Positions 20,101 through 29,179 of a stretch of DNA of 64,000 bases are shown here, in pieces. Within the stretch, counting starts at the first letter, position 1; each line of letters starts with the position of its first letter. A model generated the notes under the pieces. That model searched no databases and was not told the DNA's origin. It was given only the letters and a program-made list of their open reading frames with translations. Location: positions 1 through 64,000 of the forward strand of contig CALLRP010000015.1 in NCBI GenBank assembly GCA_938014335.1, written 5' to 3'. A program made the translations under genes and the position numbers. The DNA is from an uncultured bacterium (GTDB lineage: Bacteria; Hydrogenedentota; Hydrogenedentia; Hydrogenedentales; Hydrogenedentaceae).

Positions 20101-20833
20101 AACCCCTATTCGTCTATGCGATGTGGCTAAAATTATAGAGAATACAGGACCCAGCGATATTCGAAGAATAGGACAAAAAAGAGTTGCTCTAATAACGGCA
20201 AATATCGAAGGGAGAGATTTAGCCAGTGTTTCCAATGAAGTGTTAGAAACTTTGCGAGAAGTAGAAAAACCACGCGAATTTTTTATTACACTTGGAGGTC
20301 AAAATCGTGAATTATCTACATCTTATCAAAGTTTACGATTCGCCCTACTCTTAGCGGTATTCCTCGTTTATGTGGTTATGGCGTCCCAATTTGAATCTAT
20401 CTGGTTACCCATTCTGGTCATGTTTTCAGTCCCTCTCGCTTTTATAGGTGTTATTTTGGTCTTGTTCTGGACAGGTACCAATTTAAGTGTTATGGTCTTT
20501 TTAGGTTCTATTGTTTTGGCAGGGATTGTAGTTAACAACGCTATTGTGCTCATTGATTATACTAATCAACTTATCTCAAGAGGATTTTCAATACACGATG
20601 CCATAGTTCAAGCATCCGTAGTTCGTTTAAGACCCATTTTGATGACAACTCTGACAACCGTACTTGGGTTATTACCTATGCTGGTGTCTCATGGAGAAGG
20701 GTCTGAACTAAGACAACCATTAGCTCTTACTGTAATAGCAGGACTTTCTTCGAGCACTCTTTTGACACTTTGGATAATCCCTATGGCAAATTACATGTTC
20801 TCGAGCATGTTCCAAAGGGTAAAAAATAAATGA
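17150..20833 (+). CDS. RND efflux permease, first subunit, with an unusual hydrophobic insertion
   Basis: Proton-driven inner-membrane efflux pump of the AcrB/MdtB type. Seen are TM1 (HRPVTTIMIFITIIVFGWRS), the porter-domain start (ISYPSLTIRTEFEGAAPEDVEKL), the TM4 motif GIGMLVDNSIVVLESI, and the second half beginning near NLGQEVIPTMKQGEFN with TM10-12 (GSIVLAGIVVNNAIVLIDY). At about 1227 residues it exceeds the usual 1030-1050. The excess includes a basic and strongly hydrophobic stretch of roughly 150 residues between TM6 and TM7 (about 18,900-19,320). I prefer GTG 17150 because GGGGAG lies 5 bases before it; ATG 17132 has no ribosome site. It ends overlapping the next permease by four bases. 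Confidence 0.88.
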   Translation: MNKPTTKQSTSYFISFPIHRPVTTIMIFITIIVFGWRSYQKLPINLMPEISYPSLTIRTEFEGAAPEDVEKLVTRPLEEMLSIVSGLVEISSVSSVGLSEITLEFLWNTDMNVAQQDVRDRLDLFEPPKEVTKKPVILRFNPNLDPVIRIGITPPNNLNIQDKNKYLTALRESVQRKLKSDLEAETGIAQVVVKGGQEEEIQILVDSKMLKSLGLSLDDIIRSLASQNINVAGGKLVEGKTEYIVRTLKEFQDIEDIKNVIVSSSKALSSFESNPTSNLSIQSLSSTPTNFSDNIKKSAPIKLKDVAIVRWGNKERDTIIRINGEDAIEVEIYKEGDSNTVTVCNLVKDLLGIERKKSFSELIDEMMSLGLQPVARDTDGIHTLEDPKSRRELFKKKNLLSSLPSDASIHIISDQSQFIVRSIEEVQYSALYGGLLALLILYLFLRELRSTLTIGFAIPISIITVFIPMFMRDISLNIMSLGGLALGIGMLVDNSIVVLESIARCREEGDAVVDSAIRGTSEVGSAVIASTLTTVAVFFPVAFVEGIAGQIFGDLALTVTFSLLASLFVALFFNPLVVSKTHFVSENKQNIFSPLRIFLYYKNVRNKNIISSFLLSIVFLLRRHIRNSKNNLFEIFKYKHSQSKIKEIIRILFFPINIILKIISWFILNLILYPFTFIVILLLFPFLLIFMLILLIFRKILQILLYIPLQIFHAGFESFRYIYKTSLSYSLKYSPLFIFLTGFFLIYTLKILPNLGQEVIPTMKQGEFNILFETRAGTKLEQTLQKALRIENKLKEHPLIERVTLQVGTESSKSESKGKNENKATFTVLLKDRNKNANIQDKIIDEIRSTLIPLPEESIVFSLPSLFTMKNDLEVQIFGDDLNTLKTVGEKCLQKVKNVIGVKDADISIQAGYPELLIQLDRELLADKGLTPMQVANKLRTEIQGEIATKFNRGGDKIDIRVRTDQTYLQSIEDLKQLSIVEGTTPIRLCDVAKIIENTGPSDIRRIGQKRVALITANIEGRDLASVSNEVLETLREVEKPREFFITLGGQNRELSTSYQSLRFALLLAVFLVYVVMASQFESIWLPILVMFSVPLAFIGVILVLFWTGTNLSVMVFLGSIVLAGIVVNNAIVLIDYTNQLISRGFSIHDAIVQASVVRLRPILMTTLTTVLGLLPMLVSHGEGSELRQPLALTVIAGLSSSTLLTLWIIPMANYMFSSMFQRVKNK

Positions 20834-23800
20834 ATTGGTCATTACCTAAAATAGCGATTAATCGTCCTATCACTGTAATCATGATTTCCATTTCTGTTCT
20901 GGTTTTAGGTGTCATCTCTTGGTATCGTATCCCATTAAAATTTCTTCCCAAAGTTGACCATCCATTTATAGGTTGCTTTATATCTTATCCCGGGGGTTCA
21001 CCCGAGCAGGTTGAACAACAAATAGCTATACCCGTTGAGGGAGAATTCCGCACCATACCCGGTCTCAGAAGTATTGCTACAACCAGTTCCTCTAACGGTT
21101 GTATGGTTAATATGTGGTTTAATCTTGACACAGATATGACATTTGCTACAGCAGAAGTTCGTGATCGAATAGAACGATTAAAAATGACATTACCTGAAGA
21201 GGTACAGCGTATTATTCTTCAAAGGTTTAGTTCAGGCTCAATACCTGTCCTTGCTGTAGGATTGTTTAAATCGGGGGATGAAGAAAATTATGTGTATTTA
21301 GTTAGGACATCATTAATCCCACGCCTCCGGAGATTAGACGGTGTTGCAGATATACAAATTATCTCTCCCATCCCAGAAAAAGAGGTCCTTATAGAAGTTT
21401 CGCAAGACCGTCTAAACAGTTTGAATATCCCCATTGTGTCTTTACTCTCTACTCTCCGTACTTCATCCGTTAACATATCACTGGGTTCTATTACCCAAAA
21501 TGATAAAAAATATTTTGCCCGCTTATCAGGTGAATATAGAAATCTTTCTGAAATTGAGAATCTCATAGTGACCAAAGACGGAATGCGATTAAAAGATATT
21601 GCAACTGTTCAATTTGGTTCCCGAGAAAAAGCACAACGAGTAGCGTTGGATGGCAAAGGGGGAGTAGTCTTACTCGTGATAAAAGAATCAGAAGCCAATG
21701 CAGTAGCAGTGTGCAATCGAATAAAAAGGGAACTTCAAAATATCTTAACGGAAGATGCCTTTTCAGGAAGCACAACAAAAATTTTCTTTGACCAGTCAGA
21801 TTTAATTAACCGTGCCCTAAACAACCTCTTTGGAGAGGGTATATACGGCGGTATAATGGCTTTCATAGTCCTTCTCCTGTTTTTACACCGTATAATTCCA
21901 ACAACTATCGTCGCTTTTGCAATTCCTTCTTCCTTAATGATTGGCGTTATATTTATGTATTTTGCAAATATGTCACTTAATATTATAACAATGGTCTCTC
22001 TTATTATTTCTGTGGGTATGTTAGTAGATAATGCTATCGTAGTTGTCGAAAACATTATTAGATATCAGCAATTAGGTTATAACAAAAAGACAAGTTCTAC
22101 TCGCGGGGCATCTGAGGTAAGCGTGGCTATTTCCGCTTCTACATTAACTACTATCGTTGTCTTTCTTCCTATGTATTATCTGGAAGCAGGAAGAATGTCT
22201 ATTTTTATGCAACAATTAGGAGGACCCCTTATCGTTGCATTATTAGGGAGTTTGCTTATCGCTTTAACGGTTGTCCCATTAATATTAAATATAGGGATTC
22301 CATCAGGGGGAACTCTCTCTCAAAATAAAATATTCATCTTTTTGAGTAAAGTCTTACTATTTATCCGTGACAAAGCAGGGAGTTTTAAAATATTAGAAAA
22401 AGTATACTCGTTATTAGGACTTTGTCTCCGTTGGTCTCTAAACAATCGAATGGCTTTTCTTATCGGATTATTCCTTTTTCTTTTGGTGTCATATCTCATT
22501 CCCATAAAATCTGTTGGGATGAAAGACTTGATAAAATTAGATACCCGAGAAGTTGATATAAAGGTAACTCTTGACCAAAATTTTGACACGGCGCGTGTAA
22601 GAGATTTATTTGATCAACTTTCACAAAGATTAGAACCTCTAAGAGAAGAAATAGCAATAAAAAACATTTTACTCTTCCATGGGGATAGCGGAGGAGAAAT
22701 TCATGTTTATTTATTTACGGAGGATGATGGAGAGATTGGGTTAAATCCACCCTGCACAACAGAAGAAGCATTAAATATTGTAAAAAAAACTTTACCTTCT
22801 CAAATCCCGGGTGGGAAATTGGAATTTTCTATTGCTGATACAGGCGAATCAGGGACATCTCGTGAAGTAACCCTTCGTTTAACTGGAAAAGATAACAACA
22901 TTCTCTATGAACAAGCACAACGAGTAAAATCTGCTTTACAACAAAATCCTATTTTTACAGATATTCATATAGATGTAGAACAAAAAAAACAAGAAATGCG
23001 TGTATCTATGAATGAATGGCAAATAGACGAGCAAGGAATTAATCCTTTTACAATTGCCCAAACAATTGATACCGCTTTACGAGGGGCACAACTTCCTTAC
23101 TTAAAAGAAGGGACACGAGAAATACCCGTATGGCTTCAATATAAGGAAGAGGATAGAAAAACAAAAGCAAATTTGGATAACCTAAAAGTAATTTCAAGTA
23201 AAGGTAATCTAATTCCTCTTCATCAGGTTGTTACTTATGAAAGGAAACCCGGTCCTGAAGTTGTAAAAAGATACAATGGAAGAAATGTGATTAACTTTCG
23301 TGCAAAAGCAAACACAGAAGATTTAACTCGCATAAAAAGAGACCTTATGGAAATCATATCTACTCTTGAAATGCCCGAGGGATATAATCTTAACTATGGG
23401 ATAGAATTAGAAGAGATTCAAACAAACTTAACCAATTTCGCTATTACCATGAGCATGGCTATCATCTTAATTTATATCGTTATGTGTGCCACTTTTGAAT
23501 CCCTACTTCTCCCTATTGTAATCCTGACAACTGTTCCTCTTTCTCTTGTAGGTTCCTCCTGGACACTTTATTTTACCAACTCTTATTGGGACATGATTAC
23601 GCTTATCGGTTGTGTGCTTATGGTAGGAGTAATTGTTAATAACGGAATCGTAATTGTTGACCATATTAACTTCTTAAGAAAAAAAGGGGATAAAGATTTA
23701 ATTGATATCATTATACAAGCGAGTAAAGACCGATTGAGGCCTGTTATGATGACTGCACTTACAACCATATTAGGCCTTGTTCCATTGGCAACTGCAAAAA

Positions 23801-23994
23801 CAGGGGGGGCTGTTATGTTCTCAGGACTGGGTAAAGCTCTTGTGGGCGGATTAATATTGGGGACAATATTAACACTTGTTGTAGTTCCAGTATTCTACAC
23901 ATTCATAGAAGATATATCTAATTTACTCTTTAAATTTATAACATCTATAAAAATACTTATGCCTTTCAAACAAAAATCTCTGTCTATAAGATAA
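20830..23994 (+). CDS. RND efflux permease, second subunit
   Basis: A second AcrB/MdtC-type permease of 1054 residues, the normal length. Motifs include TM1 (NRPITVIMISISVLVLGVIS), the porter start (FIGCFISYPGGSPEQVEQQI), TM4 SVGMLVDNAIVVVENI and TM10 VGVIVNNGIVIVDHI, then the closing helices RDRLRPVMMTALTTILGLVPL-like segment. The start ATG overlaps the stop of the previous permease (ATGA), implying translational coupling. Two different permeases with one adaptor suggest a heteromeric pump like MdtBC. The substrate cannot be read from sequence; drugs, bile-like compounds or metal ions are all possible. Confidence 0.9.
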   Translation: MNWSLPKIAINRPITVIMISISVLVLGVISWYRIPLKFLPKVDHPFIGCFISYPGGSPEQVEQQIAIPVEGEFRTIPGLRSIATTSSSNGCMVNMWFNLDTDMTFATAEVRDRIERLKMTLPEEVQRIILQRFSSGSIPVLAVGLFKSGDEENYVYLVRTSLIPRLRRLDGVADIQIISPIPEKEVLIEVSQDRLNSLNIPIVSLLSTLRTSSVNISLGSITQNDKKYFARLSGEYRNLSEIENLIVTKDGMRLKDIATVQFGSREKAQRVALDGKGGVVLLVIKESEANAVAVCNRIKRELQNILTEDAFSGSTTKIFFDQSDLINRALNNLFGEGIYGGIMAFIVLLLFLHRIIPTTIVAFAIPSSLMIGVIFMYFANMSLNIITMVSLIISVGMLVDNAIVVVENIIRYQQLGYNKKTSSTRGASEVSVAISASTLTTIVVFLPMYYLEAGRMSIFMQQLGGPLIVALLGSLLIALTVVPLILNIGIPSGGTLSQNKIFIFLSKVLLFIRDKAGSFKILEKVYSLLGLCLRWSLNNRMAFLIGLFLFLLVSYLIPIKSVGMKDLIKLDTREVDIKVTLDQNFDTARVRDLFDQLSQRLEPLREEIAIKNILLFHGDSGGEIHVYLFTEDDGEIGLNPPCTTEEALNIVKKTLPSQIPGGKLEFSIADTGESGTSREVTLRLTGKDNNILYEQAQRVKSALQQNPIFTDIHIDVEQKKQEMRVSMNEWQIDEQGINPFTIAQTIDTALRGAQLPYLKEGTREIPVWLQYKEEDRKTKANLDNLKVISSKGNLIPLHQVVTYERKPGPEVVKRYNGRNVINFRAKANTEDLTRIKRDLMEIISTLEMPEGYNLNYGIELEEIQTNLTNFAITMSMAIILIYIVMCATFESLLLPIVILTTVPLSLVGSSWTLYFTNSYWDMITLIGCVLMVGVIVNNGIVIVDHINFLRKKGDKDLIDIIIQASKDRLRPVMMTALTTILGLVPLATAKTGGAVMFSGLGKALVGGLILGTILTLVVVPVFYTFIEDISNLLFKFITSIKILMPFKQKSLSIR

Positions 23995-23997
23995 GTT

Positions 23998-24027
23998 TTG
24001 ATATAGAACAACCTTTTATGATATTCT
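23998..24027 (+). promoter_or_regulatory. Candidate promoter of tpiA-secG
   Basis: TTGATA, 18-base spacer, then TATTCT preceded by TGA (extended -10 form TGnTATTCT). The -35/-10 arrangement is like that before rpsT. It begins at the end of the last RND gene and leaves a leader of about 80 bases before the tpiA start at 24116. Confidence 0.4.
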
Positions 24028-24115
24028 ATATATCCATTCCTGAAAATAGAATAAAGGGTGAGTTATTTTTATTCAATCTAAAATAGACAAATAAAAGGTA
24101 TAAGGAAATTAACAT

Positions 24116-24871
24116 ATGATGAGACCTGTTATTGCTGGAAATTGGAAAATGAATAAAAAAGTCTCTGATTCAATAGAACTTGTTAAAGGTTTAAAAGATT
24201 TAGTGTCAGGTATAAATCAAGTAGAAATAATCATTTGCCCCCCCTTCACAAGTCTTTATCCTGTATCGGAAATATTAAAAGGAAGCAATATCCAATTAGG
24301 GGGGCAAAATTGCTATCTAAAAGAATCCGGAGCCTATACAGGGGAAATAGCTCCCCAAATGTTACTCGATGTAGGATGCAAATGGACCATTATCGGTCAT
24401 AGTGAAAGAAGGCAATATTTTAATGAAACGGATTCTCTATTAAATCAAAAATTAAAATATGTGGTTGAAACAGGATTGAAAATTATGTTTTGCGTGGGTG
24501 AGACCCTCGACGAAAGAGAAGGGAATCAAACCGAATCCGTATTAAGAAGACAAATTATTGAGGGGCTTCGTGATTTAACTGCTGACCAATTAAAAAATAT
24601 TGTAATTGCTTATGAACCCGTATGGGCTATTGGAACGGGTAAAAATGCAACAAAAGAACAAGCCCAAGAAGCCCATGCATTTATACGATCTCTTATAGAA
24701 CGCGAATTTGGAAAACAAACAGCGGAAAATATTCCTATTCAGTACGGTGGAAGTGTAAAGCCCGAAAATGCAAAGGAACTTATATCTCAACCTGATGTAA
24801 ACGGATTTCTTGTAGGTGGGGCATCATTAAAAGCAGACAGTTTTGCTGAAATAATAAAAGCATGTATATAA
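24116..24871 (+). CDS. tpiA: Triose-phosphate isomerase
   Basis: Interconverts dihydroxyacetone phosphate and glyceraldehyde-3-phosphate in glycolysis. All catalytic landmarks are present: the substrate Lys in GNWKMNK, the electrophilic His in IIGHSERR, the base Glu in AYEPVWAIGTGK with its flexible loop, and the phosphate-binding IQYGGSVKPENA and FLVGGASL segments. The 251 residues are standard. The start could be ATG 24116 or the adjacent ATG 24119; AAGGAAAT precedes both. secG follows after 40 bases, a common gene pairing in bacteria. Confidence 0.97.
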   Translation: MMRPVIAGNWKMNKKVSDSIELVKGLKDLVSGINQVEIIICPPFTSLYPVSEILKGSNIQLGGQNCYLKESGAYTGEIAPQMLLDVGCKWTIIGHSERRQYFNETDSLLNQKLKYVVETGLKIMFCVGETLDEREGNQTESVLRRQIIEGLRDLTADQLKNIVIAYEPVWAIGTGKNATKEQAQEAHAFIRSLIEREFGKQTAENIPIQYGGSVKPENAKELISQPDVNGFLVGGASLKADSFAEIIKACI

Positions 24872-24911
24872 ATTTCAACCATAAAAGATAAAAGGATAAT
24901 TTAACAGAACT

Positions 24912-25400
24912 ATGTTAGAAACGATCTTTTCTTTAACAACACTATGGTGGGTATTATTGGTCCTTATATACTTACCTTGTTGTATAGCTTTAATTACTAT
25001 TGTTTTGCTCCAAAAAGGAAAAGGTGCAGGATTCGCTGGAGCTTTTGGGTTAAGTCCCGGTTCTGAATCGGTATTTGGTCCTAAATTAGCACGCACTTTA
25101 CCCCAAAAGTTAACCTATGTTAGTGCCGGGATATTTATGGTGTTAGCAATTCTTCTTTCAACAATATCTGGGAAAGTTGGAAAAGGTGCAGCCCCTGAAT
25201 TGGTTATTAATGAAGTAACAGCAGAACAATCCAGAGAATTAGATACTTTGTTCGATAATAAAACCCCCAACACAACGACTCCGGTGACAGTAGATAATAA
25301 ATCATCAAATACGCCCCCCATAGAAACAACCCCAGTCCCTATAAATAACGCGCAACCTCCTGCTGGCGAATCTCCTTCAGAAACCCCTACCTCGAATTAG
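24912..25400 (+). CDS. secG: Preprotein translocase subunit SecG with a long C-terminal tail
   Basis: Small membrane partner of SecYE. It has two transmembrane helices (about residues 10-33 and 67-87) flanking the conserved QKGKGAGFAGAFG loop and a following FGPKLARTLPQKLTY segment typical of SecG. At 162 residues it is longer than the common 70-110. The extra 65 residues are Thr/Pro/Asn-rich and acidic-to-neutral with no hydrophobic stretch. The tpiA-secG order supports the call. Confidence 0.93.
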   Translation: MLETIFSLTTLWWVLLVLIYLPCCIALITIVLLQKGKGAGFAGAFGLSPGSESVFGPKLARTLPQKLTYVSAGIFMVLAILLSTISGKVGKGAAPELVINEVTAEQSRELDTLFDNKTPNTTTPVTVDNKSSNTPPIETTPVPINNAQPPAGESPSETPTSN

Positions 25401-25514
25401 CTAATAACTTATTAACTTTAATTTGCTAAAATATTTTATAAAAAAGTTGCCAATTTTAATAAAATAAAAACAAAACATATCTTTCACTAATAACATTTTT
25501 GAAACCTATAAACT

Positions 25515-26774
25515 ATGGACAAAATTATTATCCGTGGTAACAATCCATTAAAAGGTAGAATTCCTATACATGGAGCAAAAAATGCTGTCCTTCCACTAAT
25601 GGCTGCATCTATACTTGCTGAATCTCCTTGTATTTTACATAATGTTCCATGTCTCCATGATGTTTTCACCATGGATAAATTATTAACTCAAATGGGTGTG
25701 CAAATAGAATTCACGGGACGATACATGACATTATCTGTACCCAATCGAATTTCACCGATTGCTCCTTATGATCTCGTTCGAAAAATGCGTGCTTCCTTCT
25801 TTATATTAGGTCCCTTATTAGCCCGATTTGGTAAGGCTCGCGTTTCTTTGCCCGGAGGTTGTTCTATAGGTACTCGTCCTGTAGATATACATCTGAAAGG
25901 ATTAGAAAAATTAGGTGCAAAAATACGATTGGAAGAAGGTTATGTCATTGCAGAAGGGAAATTAAAAGGGACTGATATTTATTTAGATTTTCCCAGTGTT
26001 GGGGCGACAGAAAATCTCATAATGTCTGCAACACTTGCTAAAGGGACTACTCGTTTATTTAATCCTGCACAGGAACCAGAAATTATAGACCTCGCAGACT
26101 TCTTGAACAAAATGGGTGCCAAAATAGAAGGTGCCGGGACAGAGGTCATAACGATAAAGGGAACAAAATCCTTATGTGGGACGGAACATCATGTTATTCC
26201 TGACCGCATTGAAGCGGGAACATTTCTCATTGCAGGCTTAGCAACAAATGGGGATGTTCAAGTAAATAATATTATTCCCGAACACCTACATACATTTATC
26301 ACAAAACTCGATGAAATGGGTGCTGAAATACAAATTGGGCACCATTCTATTCGCGTAAAAACTCCCACAAGACCCATCAAAGCGATAAATGTTACTACTC
26401 TACCCTACCCGGGTTTTCCTACGGACTTACAAGCTCAAATGATGGCTCTACTTACTTGTGCTGAAGGGACAAGTATTATTAAAGAAACAGTTTTTGAGAA
26501 CAGGTTTCTCCATGCAGCAGAACTAATACGAATGGGAGCAGATATTAGTTTAGAAGGGAATACCGCCATTATACGCGGTGTAAAAAAACTTAAAGGAGCC
26601 CCTGTTATGGCTTCAGACCTTAGAGCCAGTGCAGCGTTAGTCATAGCAGGACTTATGGCAAAAGAAGGAGAAACTATCATATCTCGTGTTTACCATTTAG
26701 ACAGAGGATATGAACGGATTGAAGAACGACTCGCAAGCCTTGGTGCAGATATTCAGCGTATTCATGAGGAGTAA
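25515..26774 (+). CDS. murA: UDP-N-acetylglucosamine 1-carboxyvinyltransferase
   Basis: Transfers enolpyruvate from PEP to UDP-GlcNAc, the first committed step of peptidoglycan synthesis. Conserved segments are GAKNAVLPLMAASIL at the N-terminus with the substrate Lys, KMRASFFILGPLLARFG, and the loop SLPGGCSIGTRPVDIHL that carries the catalytic Cys, the residue fosfomycin attacks. VGATENLIMSATLAKG and ADLRASAALVIAGL-like elements follow. The length of 419 residues is standard. It sits 5 bases before hisD, so the two are probably on one transcript. Confidence 0.97.
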   Translation: MDKIIIRGNNPLKGRIPIHGAKNAVLPLMAASILAESPCILHNVPCLHDVFTMDKLLTQMGVQIEFTGRYMTLSVPNRISPIAPYDLVRKMRASFFILGPLLARFGKARVSLPGGCSIGTRPVDIHLKGLEKLGAKIRLEEGYVIAEGKLKGTDIYLDFPSVGATENLIMSATLAKGTTRLFNPAQEPEIIDLADFLNKMGAKIEGAGTEVITIKGTKSLCGTEHHVIPDRIEAGTFLIAGLATNGDVQVNNIIPEHLHTFITKLDEMGAEIQIGHHSIRVKTPTRPIKAINVTTLPYPGFPTDLQAQMMALLTCAEGTSIIKETVFENRFLHAAELIRMGADISLEGNTAIIRGVKKLKGAPVMASDLRASAALVIAGLMAKEGETIISRVYHLDRGYERIEERLASLGADIQRIHEE

Positions 26775-26779
26775 AAAAT

Positions 26780-28117
26780 ATGAGAACATTTGAGATCAAA
26801 GATAATGAAGACTTAATACGAGTTAAAGAATGGATACATTCGCGTTATTCTTCAGATGACAACTCCACAGAAACCTCGGATACTGTTATCAAAACAGTCC
26901 AGTGGATTGTAAACACAGTGAAGAAGAGTGGAGATATTGCTATTGCAGAATTCACTGAACGATTTGATGGTGTTACTCTTACTCCTGAAGAATTTGAAAT
27001 CCCTAAACAGGAAATTGTTAAAAGTTTTAATGCTTTAGACTCTAAAATACTTAAAATTATAGAAACTTCAGCAGAGAATATTCGCACTTTTCATTCTAAA
27101 AATCTACGAAACTCTTGGGAGGAAACCCTCGAGGACGGAACTGTAATAGGTCAAAAAGTGACCCCAATTGAAAAAGCAGGTGTTTATGTCCCTGGTGGAA
27201 AAGCATTTTATCCTTCATCTGTGCTTATGAATGTTATTCCGGCACAGGTAGCAGGTGTAAAAGAAATTATTATGGTCTCTCCCCCATCTTATAATGGCAC
27301 TATACATCCTGTTGTTCTGGCTACTGCACATTTAGCAGGTGTAACAAGGGTTTTTCGTATTGGAGGAGCACAATCTATTGCAGGGCTTGCTTATGGGACA
27401 GCACATATCCCTGCTGTGGATAAGATTACAGGTCCCGGAAACATTTATGTTGCTACTGCAAAAGCCATGGTAAGAGAAATTGTGGATATAGACTGTGAAG
27501 CAGGCCCATCAGAAGTGCTTGTTATAGCGGATAAAAATGCCCATCCTTGTTTTGTAGCATCGGAATTACTTGCTCAGGCGGAACATGATGAAAAAGCATG
27601 TTCTGTGCTAATTACAGTCCAATCCGATAAAAACATCATTTATGAAGTGGATAAAACAATAACCCAATTTTTGGAAAATCTGAAAAGAAAAGATATTATT
27701 AAATCATCTCTAAATAATTTTGGTGCCTATATCATTGCAAGAGATTGGGATGAGGTTATTGAGTTAACTAACTATTTTGCCCCTGAACATTTAAGCATCC
27801 AAACAGAATTTCCAAGAAAAATAGAAGAAAAAATTAAGAATGCAGGGGCTATTATGTTGGGAAGTATGACTCCTGTTGCTGTAGGAGACTATTTTGCCGG
27901 ACCTAATCATATCTTACCGACAGGTAGACGAGCTCGTTTTAGTTCCCCCCTAACCGTTGAAGATTTTCGTAAGGTTTCTAATTACATTTTTTACTCTCAA
28001 AGCCGACTTCAAACCCAAGCAAATGATATTATATCCTTTGCAGAAATTGAAGGATTAACTGCACATGCTTTTTCAGTAGAGATTCGGACAGAAAATCGTA
28101 GGAATACATCACGATGA
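26780..28117 (+). CDS. hisD: Histidinol dehydrogenase
   Basis: Zinc enzyme that oxidises L-histidinol to histidine in two NAD-dependent steps. It shows the family segments VYVPGGKAFYPSSVLMN, RIGGAQSIAGLAYGT, KITGPGNIYVATAKAMV, the zinc/catalytic stretch ELLAQAEHDEKA and APEHLSI, and GDYFAGPNHILPT. The length of 445 residues is normal. GAGGAG precedes the ATG. Its stop overlaps the start of hisC (ATGA), implying coupled translation. Only hisD and hisC are here; the other his genes must lie elsewhere. Confidence 0.97.
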   Translation: MRTFEIKDNEDLIRVKEWIHSRYSSDDNSTETSDTVIKTVQWIVNTVKKSGDIAIAEFTERFDGVTLTPEEFEIPKQEIVKSFNALDSKILKIIETSAENIRTFHSKNLRNSWEETLEDGTVIGQKVTPIEKAGVYVPGGKAFYPSSVLMNVIPAQVAGVKEIIMVSPPSYNGTIHPVVLATAHLAGVTRVFRIGGAQSIAGLAYGTAHIPAVDKITGPGNIYVATAKAMVREIVDIDCEAGPSEVLVIADKNAHPCFVASELLAQAEHDEKACSVLITVQSDKNIIYEVDKTITQFLENLKRKDIIKSSLNNFGAYIIARDWDEVIELTNYFAPEHLSIQTEFPRKIEEKIKNAGAIMLGSMTPVAVGDYFAGPNHILPTGRRARFSSPLTVEDFRKVSNYIFYSQSRLQTQANDIISFAEIEGLTAHAFSVEIRTENRRNTSR

Positions 28118-29166
28118 GTAAATATTCTATTCCCAGATTAAACAAAATAGAAGGTTATACGCCGGGCGAACAACCTAAAGAAAGGGATGTTATAAAATTA
28201 AACACAAATGAAAATCCTTTTCTTCCACCAGATGAAATTATACAAGCACTAAAAGAACTCTCTCCGGAACAACTACGCAAATATCCTGATCCCGTCGCAT
28301 ATGACTTACGAAAAAAAATTGCTCAAGTATATAATCTTCCGGGAGCAGAATGGATCATTGTTGGAAACGGGATGGATGAAATTTTATCTATACTTATACG
28401 CACTTTCGTTGATTGTGATGAAGTGGTATCCGCAACTTATCCGACATATTCCTTATATGAAGTTCTTGCAGACTTACAGGGTTGTAAATTTCATTATCAC
28501 GAATTAGATGAAAACTTCAATATAACGCCTCCTTTTACTTGGGATTCATCTAAATTGCTTCTTATTACACACCCAAATGCTCCCAGTGGAGTCCCTACTC
28601 CACCAAAAATGATGGCGGAAATTTGCAGTAACTCTGATCACATTATTTTTATAGATGAAGCGTATGTAGATTTTTGTAATTTTAGTTATATTTCGTGGGT
28701 AACCCAATATCCAAATGTTATAGTGGGGCGAACATTTTCAAAATCGTTTAGTCTCGCAGGAATTCGATTAGGATTTGCAGTAGGGAATCCGGAACTTATA
28801 TCCGATATGTTTAAAGTAAAAGATTCTTATAATGTAAATTCACTAACCCAACAAATCGGCATCAAAGCCCTCGATTGTTATAAATCTATATTAAAAAATA
28901 TTGAAACTATCAAAGAAACTCGCACTTTTTTGCGAGAAGAACTTCAAAAACTTGATTTTTCAGTACCAGATTCTCAATCTAATTTTTTACTTGCCATTTG
29001 GAATGGGAAACCCTCTGCAAAAGAAATATATGTAAAACTTAAAGAAAAAAACATTTTTGTCCGTTATTTTCCAGTTCGACGATTAGAAAATGCATTAAGA
29101 ATCACTATCGGGACAAGAGAACAGTGTACTGTTTTATTGGAACATCTAAAAGAACTGATACTCTGA
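28114..29166 (+). CDS. hisC: Histidinol-phosphate aminotransferase
   Basis: PLP enzyme that converts imidazole-acetol phosphate plus glutamate to histidinol phosphate. Fold type I landmarks are present: NTNENPFLPPDEI near the N-terminus, GNGMDEILSILIRTF, the PLP-ring Asp in DEAYVDF, and the PLP Lys in SKSFSLAGIRLGFAVG. Its 350 residues are typical. It overlaps hisD by four bases. HisC-like enzymes sometimes also use phenylalanine or tyrosine precursors, but the hisD linkage favours histidine. Confidence 0.95.
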   Translation: MSKYSIPRLNKIEGYTPGEQPKERDVIKLNTNENPFLPPDEIIQALKELSPEQLRKYPDPVAYDLRKKIAQVYNLPGAEWIIVGNGMDEILSILIRTFVDCDEVVSATYPTYSLYEVLADLQGCKFHYHELDENFNITPPFTWDSSKLLLITHPNAPSGVPTPPKMMAEICSNSDHIIFIDEAYVDFCNFSYISWVTQYPNVIVGRTFSKSFSLAGIRLGFAVGNPELISDMFKVKDSYNVNSLTQQIGIKALDCYKSILKNIETIKETRTFLREELQKLDFSVPDSQSNFLLAIWNGKPSAKEIYVKLKEKNIFVRYFPVRRLENALRITIGTREQCTVLLEHLKELIL

Positions 29167-29179
29167 GCTTAGATAACTA

